NCBI GenBank assembly: GCA_005799065.1
Contig: SYHW01000005.1
Location: forward strand, 1 to 37,943
From: Bacteroidota bacterium
Lineage (GTDB): Bacteria > Bacteroidota > Bacteroidia > UBA7662
Reading direction: 5' to 3'
DNA: 37,943 nucleotides
A program made the position numbers and the translations under genes. Positions 16,164 to 24,220 of the stretch are shown here, one piece after another (the first letter of the stretch is position 1; every line of letters starts with the position of its first letter). The notes under the pieces were generated by a model. It was not told where the DNA came from. It did no database searches and saw only the letters and a program-made list of their open reading frames with translations.

Positions 16164-16960
16164 TTAACTATAAAACGTCCGAGGAAATTGCCCTCATGCG
16201 CGAGGCAGCCCAAGTGGTGAGCCGAACCTTGGGGATGTTGGCTCGTGAGATTCGTGTAGGCGCCATTCCTCTGCACCTCGACCGCATGGCGGAAGACTAC
16301 ATCCGTGCTGAGGGCGCGGATCCCGCTTTTAAGGGCATGTATGGATTTCCCAATACGCTCTGCTTGTCGCGCAATGCCCAGGTTGTGCACGGAATACCCG
16401 ATCAGCAACCACTGCGTGAGGGCGATATACTGAGTGTCGATTGCGGGGCACGTTTGCATGGTTTTTATGGAGATCACGCCTATACTTTTGCCGTCGGTGA
16501 AGTGGCATTGCCCGTGGCGCGTTTGTTACAGGTTACCCGAGAATGTCTGTATAAAGGCATTGAGCAAATGGTTGTGGGCAATAGAATAGGTGATGTTTCA
16601 TACGCCATACAGGAGCACGCGGAGCGGCATGGTTATGGTGTGGTGCGTGAGTTGGTCGGACACGGTTTGGGTAAAAGCCTGCACGAAAAGCCGGAGGTGC
16701 CCAATTATGGCCGCAAAGGAAGTGGCCCGATTCTGAAAGAGGGGCTGGTGCTGGCCATCGAGCCAATGATCAATATGGGGCGTCGTCAGGTGCGAACTAT
16801 GGCGGACAAATGGACAGTGGTGACCGCTGATGGCCTTCCTTCGGCGCACTTCGAGCACGACGTGGCCATAGTGAACGGCAAACCCGAAATACTCTCTACT
16901 TTTGCTTATATAGAAGAAGCATTGGGAATCAAATCAGATAATAATGGGACGAGCATTTGA
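16160..16960 (+). CDS. map: Methionine aminopeptidase, type I
   Basis: About 266 residues. It removes the initiator Met from new proteins. All five metal ligands and the active-site His can be seen: His in QVVHGIPDQ, Asp in LSVDCGARLH, Asp in GDHAYTFAVG, His in LVGHGLGKSLHEKPE, Glu in LAIEPMINMG and Glu in HFEHDVAIV. The start is most likely the GTG at 16160, which overlaps the HAD stop as GTGA and has GGAGG five bases upstream, a rare clear Shine-Dalgarno site here; TTG at 16148 is the alternative. There is no zinc-finger extension. It overlaps the next gene by 17 bp. Confidence 0.95.
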   Translation: MINYKTSEEIALMREAAQVVSRTLGMLAREIRVGAIPLHLDRMAEDYIRAEGADPAFKGMYGFPNTLCLSRNAQVVHGIPDQQPLREGDILSVDCGARLHGFYGDHAYTFAVGEVALPVARLLQVTRECLYKGIEQMVVGNRIGDVSYAIQEHAERHGYGVVRELVGHGLGKSLHEKPEVPNYGRKGSGPILKEGLVLAIEPMINMGRRQVRTMADKWTVVTADGLPSAHFEHDVAIVNGKPEILSTFAYIEEALGIKSDNNGTSI

Positions 16961-17651
16961 ATACCGAAAGGCCAGGAAAATGGCCAGATGGGGCAAGATG
17001 TCGCGCATTTTTCCGCGCATCAGCAAAGAAATTACCATGGCTACCAAAGCTGGGGGTCCAGATCCTGAGAATAACTCGCGTTTGCGGGTAGCCATCCAAA
17101 ATGCGAAAGGCGCCTTGATGCCCAAAGACCGTGTAGAAGCGGCCATTAAACGGGCGACCAACAAAGATGAGAAGGACTACGAGGAGGTAGTTTACGAGGG
17201 ATATGGTCCGCATGGCGTGGCCATTGTGGTGGAAACAGCCACCGACAACCCCACCCGCACGGTAGCGAATGTCCGCCATTTGTTCAGTAAATACGGGGGT
17301 TCTATGGGAACAACCGGCTCACTGTCGTTTCTGTTTGAGCGCAAGGGGATCTTCCGGATAAAAGCGGAAGATTTATCGCTCGAGGATCTGGAATTGGAAC
17401 TGATTGATTATGGCGCCGAAGACGTCCGCGCTGAGGACGATGAAGTGGTGGTAGTGGCCGCATTTGCGGACTTCGGACAAATGCAAAAGGCGCTCGAGAC
17501 ACGCGGGTTGCCGGTCATTAGCTCGGAATTGCAGCGCATCCCCCTCAGTTTCACTGAGCTTTCAGAGGCGCAGGAGGAAGAGGCTATGAAGCTGATCGAA
17601 TTTTTGGAAGAGGATGAAGACGTTCAAAATGTCTTCCACAACCTCGCCTAG
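16944..17651 (+). CDS. yebC: YebC/PmpR-family regulator or translation factor
   Basis: 235 residues with the full three-domain YebC layout. The N-terminal helical domain has MGRAFEYRKARKMARW, FPRISKEITMATKAGG, PENNSRLRVAIQNAKG and MPKDRVEAAIKRA. The later parts show YEGYGPHGVAIVVE, TDNPTRTVANVRHLFSKYGG and the C-terminal LMKLIEFLEEDEDVQNVFHN-type ending. YebC proteins were first described as transcription regulators and some help ribosomes through proline stretches. The N-terminus reads MGRAFEYRKARK instead of the usual GHSKWANI, a variant also seen in a second Bacteroidota branch. It overlaps map by 17 bp and ends 6 bp from the convergent M13 gene. Confidence 0.93.
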   Translation: MGRAFEYRKARKMARWGKMSRIFPRISKEITMATKAGGPDPENNSRLRVAIQNAKGALMPKDRVEAAIKRATNKDEKDYEEVVYEGYGPHGVAIVVETATDNPTRTVANVRHLFSKYGGSMGTTGSLSFLFERKGIFRIKAEDLSLEDLELELIDYGAEDVRAEDDEVVVVAAFADFGQMQKALETRGLPVISSELQRIPLSFTELSEAQEEEAMKLIEFLEEDEDVQNVFHNLA

Positions 17652-17657
17652 GACAGA

Positions 17658-19715
17658 CTACCAAAGGGTAATTCTGCCCGACGCAGGAACATCCATACGC
17701 AGGTTGGTGCCCGGGCATCCCCAGGCCTCCTGAAATTCTTTTAGATTCGACAAGGGACCAAGTACCCGGTATTCGCCCGGTGAGTGGCTATCGGTGATTA
17801 GGCGCTTCCGCAGCTCCTTCTCCGAGATATTCTGTGCCCAAACCTGGGCCCAGCCCACGAAGAACCGCTGTTGCCAGCTCATGCCATCGAAGAAGGTGGG
17901 TTGCCCGCCGTAGGCCTTATTGTAGGCATGGTAGGCCATGGTTAAGCCCGCTAAATCCGCTATGTTTTCACCCAATGTGAGTTTGCCGTCGATGCGTTGA
18001 TCGGGCAGTGGCTGGAACGCTTCAAACTGTTGCGTGATCATCGCCGTGATAGAGTCGAATCGCCGACGATCGTCATCCAACCACCAATTGCTGAGGTTGC
18101 CTTTGCCATCGAATTTGCTGCCTTTGTCGTCGAATCCGTGCGAGAATTCATGGCCGATGACTGCTCCGATGCCACCATAATTCACAGCATCCTCTGCTTG
18201 CGCGTTGAAGAAAGGCGGTTGGAGAATTCCAGCCGGAAAAACGATCTCATTCAGGCTGGGTGAGTAATAAGCGTTGACGGTTTGTGGGGTCATGCCCCAT
18301 TCATTGCGGTCGACGGGCTTACCTATGCGGGCGAGCATGATTTCCATGCCTCTGCGGCGCACCTGAAGCACATTTTCGTAGAGTCGATCGCTGTGAATAT
18401 CGAGCATGCTGTAGTCCTTCCATTGGTCGGGATAGCCGATTTTGTAGCGAAAAGCCTCAAGTTTCTTCAGCGCTTGCTGTTGCGTGGCCACACTCATCCA
18501 GCTCAGTTTTTGTATGCGTTCACGGAATGCATCGCGCAGGTTCTCCACCATTTCTTCTACGCGGGCCCTCGATTCGGGGGAAAAATGCTCACGGACAAAT
18601 AGTTGTCCGACGGTTTCCCCCAAGTTTCCATTGGTGAGGTCGATGGCCCGTTCCCAGCGGGGCTTCATTTGCTTGGTGCCGCTGAGTGTGGTTTGGTAAA
18701 AATCGAATCGGGCTTGTTCTGCTTCTGCTCCGAGGAGTCCCGCACTTCCGTTCAATACATTCCATTTTAGGTAGAGGCGGAGGTCGGCATCGGAAAGGGT
18801 CGACAGCAATGTTTGGAGGCTTTTGAGGTAGGCCGGCTGACCTACAATGAGCGAGTCGAAGGCGGGCGTTGCAAAACCCGAAAAGAAATCATCCCAAGCA
18901 AGGAAACCAAATTGATCGGGTCGCTTGAAGTCGCTATATGCGTATTTGTTGTAGGTTTTATCGGGATCACGCCGGTCTACCCGGGTCATGCTGGCCTCGG
19001 CCAGTTGCTTTTCCAATGCAAAGATGCGCGCACCGGCTTGTTGTTCGGCCCGATCTCCACTAAGGGAGAAAAGTCGGTCGACATAGGTGCGGAAGGCGAC
19101 TTGAATCGATAAAGAGTTTGAGTCGGTCTTCAGGTAGTAGTCACGATCCGGTAGTGAAAGTCCACCCTGACCTAAATTCACGATGTTTTGGTCACTTTTT
19201 TTGGCATCTGAACCCACATAGAAGCCAAAGAAGGGCGCATAGCCTTCCCAACGCATCTCAGCAAGCAAATTCATGAGGCTTCCCCGATCGGTCCAAGTGT
19301 CTATTGATTTCAGGCGGCCGCGAATGGGCTCGAATCCTCTTTGGTTCAGGGTCGTTTCATCCAATGCCGCCCGGTAGAAATCGGCTACCAGCTGATCTGG
19401 GCTTCCTTTGGGGTAATTCATGCCGCTGTTGGTGCGCTGCTCCAGGATTACCCGGATTTTTTCATCGTTGTCTTTTCCCAATTTGTTGAAAGTACCCCAG
19501 CGACTCTCCGTTGAAGGCAGCGGATTGGCTTTCATCCAACCACCCGTGGCAAAGCGGTAAAAATTATCGCAGGGCACCACATCGGTATCGAAGTTCTTGG
19601 GATCAACACCGGAAATGAATGGTTTTTTGGCACTCTTCTGGGCCTCAACAGGGTTGAGGGAGCAGGAAAACAAGATGCATAGACAATAGGCCGTCAGCTG
19701 GTTTTTTCGGTTCAT
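17658..19715 (-). CDS. M13 family zinc metallopeptidase (neprilysin/PepO-like)
   Basis: 685 residues, full length for M13. A secretion signal (LTAYCLCILFSCSLNPVEAQ) is followed by the N-terminal M13 domain (DTDVVPCDNFYRFATGGWMK). The catalytic domain has NAYYSPSLNEIVFPAGILQPP, the zinc site GHEFSHGFDDKG (HExxH), the third ligand ENIADLAG, and FFVGWAQVWAQ. Such enzymes cleave small peptides outside the cytoplasm. The Cys in SCSL might be a lipobox, but the fit is poor. The gene stands alone, with its own -7 box and a 23-bp direct repeat upstream. Confidence 0.95.
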   Translation of the reverse strand: MNRKNQLTAYCLCILFSCSLNPVEAQKSAKKPFISGVDPKNFDTDVVPCDNFYRFATGGWMKANPLPSTESRWGTFNKLGKDNDEKIRVILEQRTNSGMNYPKGSPDQLVADFYRAALDETTLNQRGFEPIRGRLKSIDTWTDRGSLMNLLAEMRWEGYAPFFGFYVGSDAKKSDQNIVNLGQGGLSLPDRDYYLKTDSNSLSIQVAFRTYVDRLFSLSGDRAEQQAGARIFALEKQLAEASMTRVDRRDPDKTYNKYAYSDFKRPDQFGFLAWDDFFSGFATPAFDSLIVGQPAYLKSLQTLLSTLSDADLRLYLKWNVLNGSAGLLGAEAEQARFDFYQTTLSGTKQMKPRWERAIDLTNGNLGETVGQLFVREHFSPESRARVEEMVENLRDAFRERIQKLSWMSVATQQQALKKLEAFRYKIGYPDQWKDYSMLDIHSDRLYENVLQVRRRGMEIMLARIGKPVDRNEWGMTPQTVNAYYSPSLNEIVFPAGILQPPFFNAQAEDAVNYGGIGAVIGHEFSHGFDDKGSKFDGKGNLSNWWLDDDRRRFDSITAMITQQFEAFQPLPDQRIDGKLTLGENIADLAGLTMAYHAYNKAYGGQPTFFDGMSWQQRFFVGWAQVWAQNISEKELRKRLITDSHSPGEYRVLGPLSNLKEFQEAWGCPGTNLRMDVPASGRITLW

Positions 19716-19732
19716 GGGGCGTGTTTAATCCC

Positions 19733-19740
19733 CAAAAATA
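19733..19740 (-). promoter_or_regulatory. -7 box of the M13 peptidase gene
   Basis: TATTTTTG on the minus strand matches TAnnTTTG and lies 18 bases before the ATG at 19715. Confidence 0.5.
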
Positions 19741-19751
19741 GCGAGAAAACG

Positions 19752-19795
19752 CTTGCATCCGAATCTACAGGTCACTTGCATCCGAATCAACAGGT
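19752..19795. repeat. 23-bp direct repeat, two copies
   Basis: CTTGCATCCGAATCTACAGG at 19752 recurs at 19775 with one change (A for T). The pair sits between the stop of the TPR gene and the M13 promoter. Confidence 0.9.
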
Positions 19796-19796
19796 T

Positions 19797-20429
19797 TTAC
19801 CGAATCCGGGCCAGTCCTTCCTGTGCCGACTGATCGCCAGGGGTATTCAGCAAAACCCGATCAAATAGTCGAGCTGCGTCATCGGTTTGCCCCAAAAACA
19901 GGCGGGTCCAAGCGCTCATCAGCATGGAGTAATAATCGAAGGGCGATAGCTCCAGTGATGCATCTAAATACTTTTTGGCTTGTGCGTAATCCTCGCGGTA
20001 ATAATAAATCAGGCCCAGGTGATAATTAGCCGAACTGCTTTTGGGATCCAACGCCAAAATCGACAGGTACACTTTTTCGGCTTCGATCCAATTTTCCTGT
20101 GCATTGAGGGGCAGAAGGATGCCCCATAAAGGCTCAGCTGCCTTTGGTTGAAGCTTTTGCGCTGCTTTGTAATAACCGACCGATTGGGCATATTGTCCGG
20201 CATGATGGGCTAACCAACCCAACCTCAGGTTCACAGGATATTCATTGGGTTGATTGAGGGTCTGAAGGGCGTTCATCGCTTCGGTGTATCTTTTTTCTTT
20301 TTCTAGAGCATAGCTTCGCTCGAAGGCACTGCGCATTTTTTGTTGGGCGGGGTCAACGCCTCCGCGTACATAGGGAGAAACAATAACCGAAAGGACTAAG
20401 GCTATGAAAATCAATCGGGTTAAGTACAT
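19797..20429 (-). CDS. Exported tetratricopeptide-repeat protein
   Basis: 210 residues. A signal peptide (MYLTRLIFIALVLSVIVSP) is followed by about four TPR units. Typical TPR patterns are YTEAMNALQTLNQPNEYPVN, LGWLAHHAGQYAQSVGYYKA, SSANYHLGLIYYYREDYAQA and LGQTDDAARLFDRVLLNTPG. It probably acts as a protein-protein adaptor in the periplasm. It is the last gene of the pqqD-like operon, 13 bp after the beta-barrel/TPR gene, and is likely to be co-expressed with it. Confidence 0.85.
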   Translation of the reverse strand: MYLTRLIFIALVLSVIVSPYVRGGVDPAQQKMRSAFERSYALEKEKRYTEAMNALQTLNQPNEYPVNLRLGWLAHHAGQYAQSVGYYKAAQKLQPKAAEPLWGILLPLNAQENWIEAEKVYLSILALDPKSSSANYHLGLIYYYREDYAQAKKYLDASLELSPFDYYSMLMSAWTRLFLGQTDDAARLFDRVLLNTPGDQSAQEGLARIR

Positions 20430-20442
20430 ACAGTTTTGTGGT

Positions 20443-21951
20443 TTAGGTGGTTGAATTCAGTTTCAAAGTAAGGATAAGGTTAAAAAGATGAAGGGTATGT
20501 TTTTGAGGGTTTCGTTCGAGGATTGTTTCGGTCGTTGATCCGGGTACTTGGCGAATGCTGTAAAATGTGGTCTCACGGATTTGTCGTTGGTAGCCTAACC
20601 GAAGTGCCCCTCTTTGGTGGTATCTGACAAAACCCACACCGGCCAGGTTCAGGATGGGTTCTACGGTATTGAACGTCTGAAAAGTAAGTGGACGGGTGTA
20701 GTTCGACAGCCCGCCCGCACCCGAAGGGCCTGAAGCCGATGGACCGCCCGCACCCGACGGGCCTAAAAACCGAAGACCACTCATGTATTCGCCTTCAGCC
20801 CACCATCTTTTGTTGACGCGGCAACCAAGTTTGTGGGCGAGAATATGACGAGCGAGAATGCCATCGGACGGGGTCGAAAATAAGCCACTCCAACTGCCCG
20901 TGTAAAAAATGGAGCTCTGTCCACCAGGAAACCAGGTGAGCCCGGCGTCTAATTGTAGCTGCGGTTGTTTCGCTAGATTCGCACAACCCACAGAGGCCAT
21001 CAGTTCTGCTCCCTGGAATCGGTAACGTCCGTAAACCGACGCTAAAACGGATTGGTTGGAAAAAAGGCAGTCGACCGGGGCTAATTCGAATGAATTGGGG
21101 AGCAAAACACTGCTCAGATGCTTCGAGTTTTCGGTAAAAGTTCCCCAGATCAGGCCGATCGACCTGTTTCGGGTGTGGGTCGGTGTATATTCTAATAATC
21201 CATGAACCTGAAGGGCGCCAATTGAGTAGGATTGCACGAATCGCTGATTCGTCAAAGTTGGGTTTTGGCTCAACACTTCCCAGGCACCTTGTGGTTGGGA
21301 TTGAAATACACCCAGTGAATGGATGGTTCTCCAGCAATAGGCTTTGTTGCGCGCGGAGGGTTTCCCCAAACGTCCTTCAAACACTACAGAAAGCATGTTC
21401 ATGGGCCCCTGAAGGGTGCGCTCGGTATACAATGCGTCTCGTTCTAAGACGTTGTCGCGTCGTGATGTATAATTTTCTTCCATCAAACGACCAAGACCAA
21501 TAGAAACAGATTCCCATTGAAAATTAGAATCCATACGTCCTCGATCGGTACCGGTGAGTCGGCGAAAGGTGGCTGAATCGCAGGTCGACAACCAGCGGAG
21601 CTCTTCGGTTCGTCTGCCTGTGTATCGCAGTGCCAACAGCCATAAACGCTGAGCAAGGGTATCATAAGGATTTATTTGCATCAACCGATGAGCATGGGGG
21701 TATGACCTTTCAAAATGACCTAGGCGGGTATACAACAGCGCTGCACGCAGGCGCAAGTAGAAAAAGTCGACCTGCGCCGCCTGAGCTTCTTTTAATGTTT
21801 GGCGCAGGCCGCTTACATCTCCATTCATGAATTGTTGGTATGAAATGCTGTCTATAACCGCTTTATTAGAAATGCCTTGGGCGGATGCTTCCCCAAAAGA
21901 ACAGACTGTTGTGATCAATACCCAAAAAAATGGCAGAATGGTTAGACGCAT
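20443..21951 (-). CDS. Exported TPR-like / outer-membrane beta-barrel protein, function unknown
   Basis: About 502 residues from the ATG at 21951 (signal MRLTILPFFWVLITTVCS, then ASAQG). The first ~130 residues are helical and TPR-like (LRAALLYTRLGHFERSYPHA, LAQRLWLLALRYTGR). The remainder is rich in alternating aromatic and polar strands (RSIGLIWGTFTEN, VYGRYRFQGAELMASVG, FYTGSWSGLF, GALRLGYQRQI) and ends in a short strand, as in outer-membrane barrels. A GPSGAGGPSASGPSGAGG insert near residue 410 comes from a duplicated 20-bp segment (20712-20731 and 20745-20764). An earlier start at 22023 would overlap the upstream gene and is rejected. It is 11 bp downstream of the UT-M23 fusion. I do not recognise the family. 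Confidence 0.75.
   Translation of the reverse strand: MRLTILPFFWVLITTVCSFGEASAQGISNKAVIDSISYQQFMNGDVSGLRQTLKEAQAAQVDFFYLRLRAALLYTRLGHFERSYPHAHRLMQINPYDTLAQRLWLLALRYTGRRTEELRWLSTCDSATFRRLTGTDRGRMDSNFQWESVSIGLGRLMEENYTSRRDNVLERDALYTERTLQGPMNMLSVVFEGRLGKPSARNKAYCWRTIHSLGVFQSQPQGAWEVLSQNPTLTNQRFVQSYSIGALQVHGLLEYTPTHTRNRSIGLIWGTFTENSKHLSSVLLPNSFELAPVDCLFSNQSVLASVYGRYRFQGAELMASVGCANLAKQPQLQLDAGLTWFPGGQSSIFYTGSWSGLFSTPSDGILARHILAHKLGCRVNKRWWAEGEYMSGLRFLGPSGAGGPSASGPSGAGGLSNYTRPLTFQTFNTVEPILNLAGVGFVRYHQRGALRLGYQRQIRETTFYSIRQVPGSTTETILERNPQKHTLHLFNLILTLKLNSTT
20712..20764. repeat. In-frame direct repeat encoding Gly/Ser/Ala/Pro insert
   Basis: CGCCCGCACCCGAAGGGCCT (20712-20731) recurs with one change at 20745-20764, 33 bp away, keeping the reading frame. 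It encodes a low-complexity GPSGAGG-type loop in the barrel part of the host gene. Confidence 0.85.
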
Positions 21952-21962
21952 CGGCAAATCAA

Positions 21963-24170
21963 TTATCCCAGAATGCGGCATTTGTAGGAAGCGACAAAAC
22001 CGTCGGACCCACTCATCGACCATTCGTTGATGCCCGTTGGGCCTATAATAAACCGGCTATTCGATGCCGCCCCCCTAAGGTTCAGAAAATTTGAGTCCAC
22101 CGCTGATTCGATGATGCGAATGTCTGGATCCTGGGACTCCGCGCCCGACAATGAACCGAATGATGAACGATAGTTGATGAGGTAGAATGAAACAAATGGG
22201 GCAAACAGGTCGTGAACAGTCAAAATGAACCGGCTTCCATAATCGATGGGTGGGATATTTTCATGAATCGTAACGCCTTTTTGTTCACCCATGAAGATGC
22301 GGTAGGCGGCCAAATAGAAGCGGTAGAGGAGCGACGATCGCTTGCCCTCATAATCGAAGGCCTGAAACATGACCCCATCGTGGGAAAACCACATCAGATC
22401 GCCCGTATCCATGCATTCGAGGTAGGTTTGGTTGTAGGCATCGGTAGCGCATCGCCATTCCACAACGGCTGCTTGGGCGGCGGTATCTGAGCGGGTCCAT
22501 TTGAACCGCATGCCCGGTTTGAACCTCAGGGCAGCAGCCAACACCCCGTCGGGCTCGATGTTCGCCACCAAACGATCTTCCTGCGGTACTTCAAAGCAAC
22601 GCAACTGCTCCTTGCCGTCCTTGTATTCCATAAAGTAGGCCAAGGGATACGCATGGGTTTTGGCGCCTACTTCTGGGGTGGTTTGGATTTGAAAATGAAG
22701 GTGCGGTTCGGGGGAGCGGCCACTGTTTCCGCAACTCCCGATGAGCGTGCCCTTTTCCACCCATTGACCGACCACTACCTGTACGCTGTCCTTCTTCAGG
22801 TGCGCCAAAAGCGAGTAAAGTCCATTGTTGTGGTTGATAACGACGCAATTCCCCCAGTTCCGATCGGTATCAACATCCCCTATTTCCTCGTTATCATAGA
22901 CGTGGTTATCGATTCGTTGGATATACCCCTCTAAAGGAGCAACCACAGGTTTCCCGTATCCATAAAAATCTTCGGGTTGGTCGCCTTGCCCACAGAAATG
23001 CCGGCCCTGTTCATCACACACCACAAAATCGAGGGCCTTGCCCCACTCTTTCAGGTGGGTGTGCTGCCCATCGTATCCCTGACTAATTTTCCACGTACCC
23101 CAGATGGGCAAGCGAAAACGGGCATAGCGCGACTCCCTCCGCCACCGGATCCCTGCTCGATGCTTGTAGAGGGCCTTTTCGGGACTGTAGTACTGAATGC
23201 CTGTTAATTCAAGCCAGGGTTGCCAAACAGAACGCTGTTTCAGCAAAAACAAAAGCAAGATGGTCAGCAGATTGAAGGACAAGGTGTAGGGTGCTAGTCC
23301 AAACCGAAGCAAAACGGGCATAAGGGCCAGGTGTATGAGTGCCAGAACGGGAGTTAATGCAACAACAGTCAACCATGATGCGGTGGAGGGAATCAAATAA
23401 AACCCCCCGACTGCGATGGCCAAGAAAAGGAAATTGGGTCCGGCTAATTGATAAACCAAGCTGTCGGTGTCGGCTCCTAAAAAGCGGAAGGAAAGAAAGG
23501 CCATGCTGAAGCCCAAAAGGGTGAGGAGCACCTGAATGCGCGAGTGAATCAGCATTGCTATAAACAGAAGGATTCCCGTGGCCACTTTGGGTTGGAAAAA
23601 GGTGGCCGATAACACCTTAAAATAGGACGACCAAAACAAGGGTAGTCCAAAATGCTCAGATTCATCGAGAATGGAGGGCATCCCCAGTCCATAAAGCGAA
23701 TATTCAGAGTACCCTGCAGCGAAGTGGTGCGCTGGTTCTAGTCCGGGCAAGCGGTCCGATGCCAATACCACCACCCACATACTGCCAACAAAAGGTAGGG
23801 TAAGCGCGGGTAGACCAGACAGGGCCAGTCGCTTACCCATCCATACAGTCAACAACACCAACAGCACCATCGCACTCAACCAAACCACGGCCAATGTGGG
23901 GTTTGGATTGTAGCGGTATGCAAGGGCAAGTCCCAAAAGCAGGGCATTGAATCCAAACATCCCTTCTTTGATGGCTTGCCGATTCTGACCCGCTAAAGTA
24001 GCCAAGGCATTGGTAGCTAATACCGATGCCAATCCCCACAATCCAAGCCAAGGAGAGGCGAAACTGGCTATAATCGACCCCCAGCCTACCCACGGACTCA
24101 GGGAAAAGAACAATTGAGCGTAGCTGTTTCGGATGCCTTGCCACCAAGAAATTAGGCTTTGGGATTGCAT
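21963..24170 (-). CDS. Urea-transporter-like membrane domain fused to an M23 metallopeptidase
   Basis: 735 residues in three parts. Residues ~15-310 have about ten hydrophobic segments and SLC14 urea-transporter features (KEGMFGFNALLLGLAL, LPALTLPFVGSMW, and a large loop around 135-180 between segments 5 and 6). Residues ~360-500 form an M23 (lysostaphin-like) peptidase: H372 (in QHTHLKEW) with D381 (GKALDFVV), H457 (SLLAHLKK) and the H490-L-H492 pair (PHLHFQIQ), so the zinc site is complete. Residues 510-735 are a further beta-rich domain of unknown kind. It lies 50 bp after the PLP decarboxylase and 11 bp before the barrel gene. M23 enzymes cleave peptidoglycan cross-bridges or Gly-rich peptides. 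By charge bias of the loops the C-terminal half might face the cytoplasm, which would be odd. Confidence 0.85.
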   Translation of the reverse strand: MQSQSLISWWQGIRNSYAQLFFSLSPWVGWGSIIASFASPWLGLWGLASVLATNALATLAGQNRQAIKEGMFGFNALLLGLALAYRYNPNPTLAVVWLSAMVLLVLLTVWMGKRLALSGLPALTLPFVGSMWVVVLASDRLPGLEPAHHFAAGYSEYSLYGLGMPSILDESEHFGLPLFWSSYFKVLSATFFQPKVATGILLFIAMLIHSRIQVLLTLLGFSMAFLSFRFLGADTDSLVYQLAGPNFLFLAIAVGGFYLIPSTASWLTVVALTPVLALIHLALMPVLLRFGLAPYTLSFNLLTILLLFLLKQRSVWQPWLELTGIQYYSPEKALYKHRAGIRWRRESRYARFRLPIWGTWKISQGYDGQHTHLKEWGKALDFVVCDEQGRHFCGQGDQPEDFYGYGKPVVAPLEGYIQRIDNHVYDNEEIGDVDTDRNWGNCVVINHNNGLYSLLAHLKKDSVQVVVGQWVEKGTLIGSCGNSGRSPEPHLHFQIQTTPEVGAKTHAYPLAYFMEYKDGKEQLRCFEVPQEDRLVANIEPDGVLAAALRFKPGMRFKWTRSDTAAQAAVVEWRCATDAYNQTYLECMDTGDLMWFSHDGVMFQAFDYEGKRSSLLYRFYLAAYRIFMGEQKGVTIHENIPPIDYGSRFILTVHDLFAPFVSFYLINYRSSFGSLSGAESQDPDIRIIESAVDSNFLNLRGAASNSRFIIGPTGINEWSMSGSDGFVASYKCRILG

Positions 24171-24220
24171 GAATTGAGCCTTAGGTTCGCATGAACTTGT
24201 ACCCTTAATTTCGTGTTAAA

